Part shown: piece by piece, positions 32,819 through 38,158 of the stretch
How positions within the stretch are numbered: position 1 is the first letter of the stretch
Layout of the letters: every line of letters begins with the position of its first letter
Assembly (NCBI GenBank): GCA_947492385.1
Contig: CANLMX010000018.1
Location: 1 to 38,158, forward strand
Origin: Planctomycetaceae bacterium
GTDB taxonomy: Bacteria > Planctomycetota > Phycisphaerae > Phycisphaerales > SM1A02
Direction: 5' to 3'
DNA length: 38,158 nt
Notes under the pieces: generated by a model
The model's input: the letters and a program-made list of their open reading frames with translations, nothing else
Database searches by the model: none
What the model was told of the DNA's origin: nothing
Translations under genes and position numbers: made by a program

Positions 32819-34198
32819 ATGCAGCCGCCGCGCAGAATCCCCCGCATCGCGATCGTGGGGGGTGGCCCGGGCGGCCTGTTCACGGCGCACGAGTTGCAGC
32901 GCCTCGCCGACCGCCCCGTCGCGACGACGATCCTTGAGGCATCCGGCCGCCTCGGCGGAAAGATCTCGACGCCGACGTTCGAGTCGTCGGGGACGCGCTA
33001 CGAGGCGGGCGCCGCCGAGTTCTATGACTATGAGCACTTCGGGCACGACCCGCTGAAGGACCTCGTGCGCGAACTCGGGCTCCGGATCCGGCCCATGGGC
33101 GGACCGGCCGTCCTCGTCGACGACGCGGTCGTCGCGAACCTCGACGACCTGCGCGACCGGCTCGGGGCCGAGGCGGCGGCCGCCCTGCTCGCCTTCGACA
33201 CGACCGCGCGCGACCGCATGACCCCGCGGGAGTTCTACGCAGCGGGCGACCCGGGCGAAGCGACCACGGCCGCTGCGCCCAGGCCCTTCGACCGTGCGAT
33301 CGCGGAGATCACCGACGCCCGCGTGCGCCGCTTCGTCGAGCAGATGATCCACAGCGACCTCGCGACCGAGCCCCACCGGACAAGCGAGGAGTACGGCCTG
33401 CAGAACTACCTCATGAACGATCCGGCCTACCTGCGCCTCTACGGGATCGAGGGCGGGAACGAGCGGCTGGTCGAATCGCTCGCCTCCCGCATCGACGCCG
33501 AGATCCGGCTGGGGTGCAGGGTCGATTCGGTCGAGCGCGCGCCGGGCGGACCGTTGATCGTCCGCTGGATGTGCGACGGCGTCGAGTCGGCCGGCGCGTT
33601 CGACGGCGTCGTCATTGCCCTGCCGCACGACCGGCTCGGGTCGGTCGCGTTCCGTGGCGATCGCCTGGCGTCCGCCGTCGCCGCGCATCGGGCGCATCAC
33701 GATCACCCCGCCCACTACCTCCGCGTCACGATGCTCTTCGACCGGCCCTTCTGGCGCAGCACCTGCCGCGACTCGTTCTGGATGCTCGACCGGTTCGGAG
33801 GCTGCTGCCTCTACGACGAGTCGTCGCGCGACCCCGCCACCGAGCACGGAGTGCTCGGATGGCTGCTCGGGGGCGAGGCAGCGCGGACGCTTTCCGAATC
33901 CGACGACGCGACGATCGTGGCCGAAGCGCTCGCGGCGCTTCCTCCGGCGTTCGCGCGAAGCGCCACTCCGGTGCGCGATGCGCGCGTCCACCGCTGGACC
34001 GGGGCCGTGAGCGCGCTGCCTGGCGGCCACGCGTCCCTGCCCCTCGACCGGCGGCACTGCCCCGAGCCCGACGGCCACCCCGACCTCTACTTCGTCGGCG
34101 ACTACCTGTATGACTCGACGCTGAACGGCGTGCTCGACTCCGCCGAGTACGTCGCGGCGTGGATCGCCGCGCGGATCGCGGACGCCCCGACCCACTGA
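32819..34198 (+). CDS. FAD-dependent amine oxidase / phytoene-desaturase-type oxidoreductase
   Basis: 459 aa. The N-terminal FAD-binding Rossmann motif IAIVGGGPGGLFTAHEL is followed by the second-ribose region EASGRLGGKISTP. The C-terminal GHPDLYFVGDYLYDSTLNG segment is the usual flavin-contacting end of the amine oxidase family. The middle, substrate-defining part (for example RTSEEYGLQNYLMND) I cannot match to a subtype. It is the first gene of a three-gene operon; the next gene begins 10 nt after its stop. Substrate is unknown: amines, carotenoid-like lipids and protoporphyrinogen are all possible from the fold. Confidence 0.85.
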   Translation: MQPPRRIPRIAIVGGGPGGLFTAHELQRLADRPVATTILEASGRLGGKISTPTFESSGTRYEAGAAEFYDYEHFGHDPLKDLVRELGLRIRPMGGPAVLVDDAVVANLDDLRDRLGAEAAAALLAFDTTARDRMTPREFYAAGDPGEATTAAAPRPFDRAIAEITDARVRRFVEQMIHSDLATEPHRTSEEYGLQNYLMNDPAYLRLYGIEGGNERLVESLASRIDAEIRLGCRVDSVERAPGGPLIVRWMCDGVESAGAFDGVVIALPHDRLGSVAFRGDRLASAVAAHRAHHDHPAHYLRVTMLFDRPFWRSTCRDSFWMLDRFGGCCLYDESSRDPATEHGVLGWLLGGEAARTLSESDDATIVAEALAALPPAFARSATPVRDARVHRWTGAVSALPGGHASLPLDRRHCPEPDGHPDLYFVGDYLYDSTLNGVLDSAEYVAAWIAARIADAPTH

Positions 34199-34208
34199 GA
34201 ACCACGGC

Positions 34209-34994
34209 ATGACGAACGACGCTTCTTCGCACCCCGACCGCGCCCCCGCAACAGCGCCGTCGGCGTCCTCGACGCCCCCGACGCTTCCCGCGGGATCGAC
34301 CTACGAGGCCGAGGCCCCGCTCCCCGGCGGCACGACGATGGCCCTTGCCTGCATCCCGGCGACCGCAGGCGAGCTGAGCGACGGCCTCCGCGGGTGGGTC
34401 GAGTCCGATCCCGACGCGCGCGGCACGCCCGCGGTGTGGATGTCGTTCCAGGGTGCGCACGTGCACTGGTCGACGGGCCGCTGCGCGATCGCCGCTCCCG
34501 CCGACCGGATTGCGGCGGTGCGTACGGCGATCCTCGAGGCAACCGCGCACGAACGCGCGCTGCGGTCCGTCGAGGAGGCGATGGCCTCGGCGTGGCCCGC
34601 GCTCGAGTCGGACGCCGCCCTCGCCTTCGAGTTCGACGAGGCGTCGGTGGGCCGGCGCCGCGAGTTGCGCGAGCGCCTGCACCGCACGCTTGTCCTACGC
34701 GCGCGGCTCGCGCGAATTGCGCCGTACCTCCTCGCGCCGCTTGCGCATCCGCCGACGCTCGCAAGCCAGGTGGCCGAACGCCTGCGGGAACGGCTGCGCA
34801 TGCCGACTCGCCACGAGGCTGCCGCGACGCAGCTCGAGGTCTTCCGCGACGCCTACGACATGTGCGGTCAGCGGGCGAGCGAGTTCATGCTGGCGCGGAC
34901 CGGGCACCGCCTTGAGTGGGTGATCATCGTCCTCCTCGCCACGCAGCTCCTCCTCTGGGGCTTCGAATACCTCGCGGTCGCGACGGGAGGCTGA
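34209..34994 (+). CDS. RMD1/YagE (DUF155)-like protein with one C-terminal membrane helix
   Basis: 261 aa. The first about 35 residues are Ser/Pro/Ala/Thr-rich and probably disordered. The centre contains the line VWMSFQGAHVHWS and a helical Arg/Leu-rich stretch. The C-terminal about 90 residues (heptad-like helices, then RLEWVIIVLLATQLLLWG) recall the end of DUF155 proteins, where an LEWxIxxLI helix anchors the protein. The match is by eye and only the C-terminal half is convincing. No catalytic motif. It sits between the amine oxidase and the acyltransferase, 10 nt and 2 nt from its neighbours, so it is probably translated with them. Confidence 0.5.
   Translation: MTNDASSHPDRAPATAPSASSTPPTLPAGSTYEAEAPLPGGTTMALACIPATAGELSDGLRGWVESDPDARGTPAVWMSFQGAHVHWSTGRCAIAAPADRIAAVRTAILEATAHERALRSVEEAMASAWPALESDAALAFEFDEASVGRRRELRERLHRTLVLRARLARIAPYLLAPLAHPPTLASQVAERLRERLRMPTRHEAAATQLEVFRDAYDMCGQRASEFMLARTGHRLEWVIIVLLATQLLLWGFEYLAVATGG
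34985..34990 (+). promoter_or_regulatory. Shine-Dalgarno for the DUF1624-like gene
   Basis: GGGAGG inside the end of the previous gene, 6 nt before the ATG at 34997, decides this start over an in-frame ATG at 34916. Confidence 0.7.
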
Positions 34995-34996
34995 CG

Positions 34997-36088
34997 ATGC
35001 GGCTTGTGTCGATCGACATCCTGCGGACCGTGGCGATCGTCGTCATGGTGTTCACGCACTTCGGCGAGAACCTGGCGAATTACACGCCCCCGTTCTCCGG
35101 CTTCGGCGCCCCGCTCTTCGTGTTCCTCTCGGGCGCGAGCTTCCACCTCTGGCGCGAGGGTCGACTCGCGCGCGGCGCGACCGAGGCAGAGGTGACGAAG
35201 GCATCGGTCCGGCGCGGCCTGTTCGTCTTCTGCGCAGGCTTCGCGTTCAACCTGGTCGTGTGGCTCCCGGAAGACGTCTTCAACTGGGACGTCCTGACCT
35301 TCATCGGATCGGCCCTTCTCGTGCTCGAGTTCGCGCGGCGGATGCCCGCGCCCATCCGGCTGCTCGTGGCGGTCATGGCCGCGCTCGTCGCACCCATCCT
35401 CCGCGGCGTGGCGGACTACCCCTCGTACTGGGTGGAGGGAAACTTCGAGTGCGATCTGACGCTCTCCCAGGCATTGGTCGGCTACCTCGCGACCGGGTAC
35501 TTCCCGATCTTCCCGTGGATCGCACTCTCGCTCGTGGGCTACGAGACGGCCGCACGGATGTTCCCGCGCGCGACCACTCGCGCCGAACCGGAGGCGGCAC
35601 CGTGGAGCCCGGGATGGATCGCGGTCGCCCTGGTCTCGGCATCGATCGGACTGCTCGTCGCGCGCCCCGTGCTTCCCGCACCGATCGCGCGCGGCATGCT
35701 CGGCGGATGGACCATGTTCCCGCCCACGATGGAATACGTGCTCGGCACGCTTGGCATGGCGATGGGACTGCTCGCGATCCTCAACAGGGCCGTCGACCGG
35801 GCTGCGCATCCTCCCGTTCCGCCGGGCATGCTTCGGCTCGCGAAGGCCTTCAGCCGCCATTCGCTCTCGATCTACGTCCTGCACCACTTGGTGCACCTCT
35901 GGCCGATGTGGATCGCCGCCGTCGTGCAGGGAGACGAGCCGACCGCGTACTGGCGCGACGCGATGCCGGCATGGATGTCACTGACGCTCGCGGCCGCGTT
36001 CCTTGCGCTCTGCGCCGCCGTGCTCGCCAGGCTCGGGTCGAGGCAGGCCTGGGGACTCGAGCGCTGCATGCGATGGCTGTGCGACTGA
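34997..36088 (+). CDS. Integral membrane acyltransferase, DUF1624 / heparan-glucosaminide N-acetyltransferase-like
   Basis: 363 aa from the ATG at 34997, which has GGGAGG 6 nt upstream (34985-34990) and follows the previous stop by 2 nt. About ten hydrophobic segments are present. The N-terminal helix VSIDILRTVAIVVMVFTHFG has the R-x-x-x-I/V-x-x-M-x-x-H arrangement typical of the family, with the candidate active-site His. Further segments are FGAPLFVFLSGASF, TGYFPIFPWIALSLVGYE and SRHSLSIYVLHHLVHLWP. Members transfer acyl or acetyl groups to sugars or glycans across the membrane; the acceptor here is unknown. It closes the operon that starts with the amine oxidase. Confidence 0.82.
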   Translation: MRLVSIDILRTVAIVVMVFTHFGENLANYTPPFSGFGAPLFVFLSGASFHLWREGRLARGATEAEVTKASVRRGLFVFCAGFAFNLVVWLPEDVFNWDVLTFIGSALLVLEFARRMPAPIRLLVAVMAALVAPILRGVADYPSYWVEGNFECDLTLSQALVGYLATGYFPIFPWIALSLVGYETAARMFPRATTRAEPEAAPWSPGWIAVALVSASIGLLVARPVLPAPIARGMLGGWTMFPPTMEYVLGTLGMAMGLLAILNRAVDRAAHPPVPPGMLRLAKAFSRHSLSIYVLHHLVHLWPMWIAAVVQGDEPTAYWRDAMPAWMSLTLAAAFLALCAAVLARLGSRQAWGLERCMRWLCD

Positions 36089-36141
36089 GCGCCGTGGCAT
36101 GCGGTCGATCCGCATGTCGGCGGGCGGCGGGCACGCGGGGT

Positions 36142-36156
36142 TGATCCACTGGATCA
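36142..36156. repeat. Palindrome TGATCCA-C-TGGATCA at the end of the PEP-CTERM gene
   Basis: A perfect 7-bp inverted repeat around a single base lies in the 65-bp convergent gap and covers the minus-strand stop codon. The loop is too small and no T tract follows, so it is a weak candidate for a bidirectional terminator or protein-binding site. Confidence 0.35.
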
Positions 36157-36843
36157 GCGCCGCCGACGCCGCCCAGCGAAGCCCGCCATTCCCAGCAGCG
36201 CGAACGCACCCGGAGCAGGCACCGTCGCGCTCGGGGCAAACGACAGGCTGAACAGGGTTTCGGCGATTTGGTCACCGATGCCGGCGCGTTCGGACATGGA
36301 GAAGTGGAACTTGTAGTAATCGCCGTTGTCCAGGCAGTCCACCAGCGCTGCGCTCAGGTTGACGGTCCCCGGGGTCGTGACGCTGATCGAATCCGACAGG
36401 AGTTGGTGGTTGGCGTCGTAGTGCGAGATGGCCACGACATCCTCAAGACCAAGCTGCGCCGTGAGCGTGAACGTGTAGTTGCCGTACACGGTGAAGTACT
36501 GATCGACGACCGCCGTGGTGGTGTAATCCGCACCGAAACGTCGCGTGAAGTCAAAGGGAAAGTCGGCGCCGGTGAATTGATCCACTTGGCAGCCGCCGAC
36601 ATTCATCGAGCTGGAGGTCCCGTCGAACTGGATCCAGTTGTTCGTGGGATTGCCGTCGACGTGCCAGGTGTAACCCTGCGTGTAGGTGCTGGGGTTGAAT
36701 CCATAGATCTCGATCTCGGCCCAGGAGTTCGGTCCGCCGGTCGGCCGACCCGGCAAGCCCACCACGCCGGCGTGCGCCGCGCCCAAGGTTCCCCCGAACA
36801 GCATCGCGCCGACGGCGCACGAGGTCTTCACATTCGTCTTCAT
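36154..36843 (-). CDS. Secreted protein with PEP-CTERM-like sorting tail
   Basis: 229 aa from the ATG at 36843; the longer frame upstream lacks a signal peptide at its start. The signal peptide is MKTNVKTSCAVGAMLFGG-like, ending AAHA. The mature part is a beta-rich domain (YTWHVDGNPTNNWIQFDG, YFTVYGNYTFTLTAQLG) that I do not recognise. The C-terminus has the tripartite sorting signal VPAPGAFALLGMAGFAGRRRRR, in two parts a VPAPGA motif with a short hydrophobic helix and an Arg cluster. That is the variant common in Phycisphaerae, where an exosortase-type enzyme is expected to process it. No exosortase gene is in the window. The stop codon lies in a 15-bp palindrome (36142-36156). Confidence 0.83.
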   Translation of the reverse strand: MKTNVKTSCAVGAMLFGGTLGAAHAGVVGLPGRPTGGPNSWAEIEIYGFNPSTYTQGYTWHVDGNPTNNWIQFDGTSSSMNVGGCQVDQFTGADFPFDFTRRFGADYTTTAVVDQYFTVYGNYTFTLTAQLGLEDVVAISHYDANHQLLSDSISVTTPGTVNLSAALVDCLDNGDYYKFHFSMSERAGIGDQIAETLFSLSFAPSATVPAPGAFALLGMAGFAGRRRRR

Positions 36844-36979
36844 GGTGGGTTGCTCTGAATCGGTGAGTTGATCAGCGCGATCGCGCCTGTCGCCACCTTG
36901 GTGAACGAAAATCGGTGCCATGACCCCTCACGCTCCCCCGGAACGTCCCGCACAACGTGACACCCGACCCAACTATCGG

Positions 36980-37117
36980 TCTATCTGCGCCACCAACCGG
37001 GTCGATGCCCTGCCGGCCGACATGGTCGCCAAGTGGCTCGGCCACCGCCCGTTGATGGCGGCGAAGCACTCCCTGCAGACGCGGGACGCGCACTTCGAGG
37101 TGGCGATCAGGGGCGGG
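36980..37117 (+). pseudogene. Remnant of the C-terminus of a tyrosine recombinase/integrase
   Basis: The frame reads SICATNRVDALPADMVAKWL followed by GHRPLMAAKHSLQTRDAHFE. This matches the end of the integrases common in planctomycetes (about RATRxTEL...HVVCxWLGNTxxVAxKHYLQVTDEHF). The position of the nucleophilic Tyr in KHYLQ is Ser here (codon TCC, 37070-37072), and the RxTxL region is altered, so it cannot be active. Only about 46 codons survive; no N-terminal core is seen upstream. It lies in the 346-bp gap between the PEP-CTERM gene and the AhpD-like gene and marks a decayed mobile element. Confidence 0.7.
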
Positions 37118-37177
37118 GCGTGCTCCTCAGGCTCGGCACAACCTTCGGAGTCACAAGCCAGGCGGTCACCGGCGATC

Positions 37178-37183
37178 TACGAT
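37178..37183 (+). promoter_or_regulatory. Candidate -10 box for the AhpD-like gene (leaderless)
   Basis: TACGAT is followed by exactly 6 nt (CGTCGC) and the ATG at 37190. There is no Shine-Dalgarno. This supports 37190 as the start although the frame is open back to 36920. Confidence 0.5.
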
Positions 37184-37189
37184 CGTCGC

Positions 37190-37732
37190 ATGGCCCATAT
37201 CGCGTTGCCTGCAGACGTTCCCGGGATCCGTGGCCCACTTGCATTCCGGCCGGACGCCGCCAAGCATCTGCTGGGCCTCGCCGAGACCATCCTGCGCCAG
37301 CCCGCGAGCCTCGAACCCGGCGAACGCGAGACCATCGCCGCCTGGACCTCGCACCTGAACGGCTGCCGCTTCTGCACCAAGTCGCACGCCGCCGCCGCCC
37401 GGGCGTGGCTCGGTGCCAATCGGTCCGCGGCGCTGGACCAGCTCTTGGCTTTGAACGACACGAGCGGTTTCACGCTCAAGATGCAGGCGCTGCTCGAGAT
37501 CTCGCGGGCGCTCCAGGCCTGCGTCCTCGGTGTGCGACCGGACCATGTCGAGGCTGCCCGCGCGGCGGGCGCGACCGACATGGACATCCACGACACCGTC
37601 CTCATCACCGCGGCCTTCTGCATGTACAACCGATACGTCGAGGGCCTCGGGACGAAGGAGGCCGAGGAGCACGAGTACGAGCCGATGGGGCGCAGGCTTC
37701 GGGACCAGGGGTACGCGCCGGAGCGGGGTTGA
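37190..37732 (+). CDS. AhpD/carboxymuconolactone-decarboxylase-type peroxidase-related protein
   Basis: 180 aa from the ATG at 37190; further upstream the same open frame is an integrase remnant, not part of this protein. The AhpD-type redox centre is HLNGCRFCTKSHAAA, with Cys59, Cys62 and His66 (CxxCxxxH), preceded by ERETIAAWTS. The C-terminal helix has AFCMYNRYVEGLG, common in peroxidase-related carboxymuconolactone-decarboxylase family proteins. These all-helical proteins reduce alkyl hydroperoxides or act as disulfide reductants; the partner here is unknown. It is monocistronic, with its own leaderless-type promoter and a hairpin at 37846-37883. Confidence 0.88.
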   Translation: MAHIALPADVPGIRGPLAFRPDAAKHLLGLAETILRQPASLEPGERETIAAWTSHLNGCRFCTKSHAAAARAWLGANRSAALDQLLALNDTSGFTLKMQALLEISRALQACVLGVRPDHVEAARAAGATDMDIHDTVLITAAFCMYNRYVEGLGTKEAEEHEYEPMGRRLRDQGYAPERG

Positions 37733-37845
37733 TCGCGCCGCCGGAATCGCACTCACTGCCCATCTCCAAAGGTGACGCAACGTGGACCTTGCCGCGCAGC
37801 GGGCGGCCGCCGAGGCCTTCGCCCGCGCGCGACTCACTTCATAGG

Positions 37846-37883
37846 CCGCGCGGCCCCGCCGGAAGTCCGACGGGGCCGCGCGG
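37846..37883. terminator. Probable bidirectional terminator
   Basis: A perfect 13-bp GC-rich stem (37846-37858 with 37871-37883) with a 12-nt loop is followed on the plus strand by TTTC. It lies between the convergent AhpD-like and FAS1 genes. Confidence 0.65.
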
Positions 37884-37930
37884 TTTCATCAGTGGACGCA
37901 TCCGTTCGAACGGATGCACCCGGCGGTGGC

Positions 37931-38158
37931 TCAGGGCTTCGCGGCCTTCTTGGCCGGGAGGAGCACCGCATCGATCACGTGGATGACGCCGTTGCTCGCC
38001 TCGACATCGGCGGCGACGACATTGGCGCCGTTCAGCATCACCTTGCCGTCAACGACCTTCACGGCGACGGGACTGCCGAGGACGGTCGGGACCTCGGACA
38101 TCTTCGCCACCGAATCGCTGTACGCTGCCACGCCCGGAACGACGTGGTACGACAGGAT
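37931..38158 (-). CDS. Fasciclin (FAS1) domain protein, C-terminal part (5' end beyond the window)
   Basis: The last 75 codons of a gene whose start lies beyond position 38158. The frame at the edge reads ILSYHVVPGVAAYSDSVAKM, the typical start of the second half of a FAS1 domain. Near the end comes VEASNGVIHVIDAVLLP, the conserved H2 motif, and a Lys/Ala-rich tail. It is closest to single-domain secreted FAS1 proteins of about 160-190 aa, which mediate adhesion. The same H2 sequence (IEASNGIIHVIDRVL) ends the second FAS1 domain of the 31056-32771 protein. Confidence 0.85.
   Translation of the reverse strand: MLSYHVVPGVAAYSDSVAKMSEVPTVLGSPVAVKVVDGKVMLNGANVVAADVEASNGVIHVIDAVLLPAKKAAKP

Noticed and set aside
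30705..34210. Minus-strand frames of 696 and 543 aa opposite the CIA30-FAS1 and amine oxidase genes
   Set aside because: Arg/Ala/Gly-rich translations without motifs, antisense to well-supported genes.
34985..36088. Start of the acyltransferase at 34916
   Set aside because: It would overlap the preceding gene by 79 nt with an Arg/Pro-rich leader; GGGAGG at 34985-34990 supports 34997.
36920..37732. One 270-aa protein including the AhpD domain
   Set aside because: The first 90 codons contain an integrase remnant and no start signal; a -10 box sits 6 nt before the internal ATG at 37190.
37782..37844. 20-codon open frame from a GTG with an upstream AAAGGTG
   Set aside because: Short Ala/Arg-rich peptide in GC-rich DNA running up to a terminator stem; no supporting evidence of coding.

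Overview
The window looks like a chromosomal segment of a high-GC Planctomycetota bacterium, most likely of the Phycisphaerae type. Three things point there. Three large secreted proteins end in the dockerin-like tail (DLNGDGxVNGxDLGxLLGxWG) common in that group. One protein ends in a VPAPGA...RRRR variant of the PEP-CTERM sorting tail. A decayed integrase end resembles those frequent in planctomycete genomes. The lineage call is from pattern memory, not from a search.

Layout. 1-333: a 128-bp perfect direct repeat carrying a terminator-like hairpin and the 3' end of a tRNA-Pro(CGG), followed by the intact tRNA on the minus strand. 684-5156: two secreted proteins made of PPC-like beta units with dockerin-like tails. 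5259-13072: a complete, tightly coupled menaquinone operon, menF-D-H-B-A-C-E, faced by a convergent hotdog thioesterase that could supply the DHNA-CoA hydrolase step. 13699-16302: a secreted metzincin-type metalloprotease with Ca-binding-like repeats and a dockerin-like tail. 16370-17995: malic enzyme. 17980-22267 (minus): a compact sialidase-like protein, an FkbM methyltransferase and a large Gly/Tyr-rich secreted protein. 22300-24928: an OPA-type MFS transporter coupled to a zinc alcohol dehydrogenase. 24965-29461 (minus): a regulator with two HTH domains, thymidine kinase, and a large secreted fusion of a RoxA-like di-haem cytochrome with a catalase-like domain. 29519-32771: a secreted beta-propeller, a DUF985 cupin and a CIA30-FAS1-FAS1 protein. 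32819-36088: an operon of FAD amine oxidase, an RMD1/DUF155-like membrane protein and a DUF1624-like acyltransferase. 36154-38158: a PEP-CTERM-type protein, an integrase remnant, an AhpD-like protein and the 3' part of another FAS1 gene.

How the genes work together. The men genes convert chorismate to demethylmenaquinone; only the final methyltransferase (MenG/UbiE) and the polyprenyl diphosphate supply are missing here. Malic enzyme, the alcohol dehydrogenase and the quinone pathway fit a respiring heterotroph. The dockerin-tailed proteins, protease, sialidase-like and propeller proteins form an extracellular set, but no cohesin-bearing scaffold is visible.

The two most interesting observations are the RoxA-like/catalase-like fusion and a recurring promoter geometry. 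In the latter, a TANNNT-like hexamer ends exactly 6 nt before the start codon of at least five genes lacking a Shine-Dalgarno sequence (near variants at two more). This predicts leaderless transcription and helps choose several start codons. All function calls come from reading motifs; no alignments or database searches were run.
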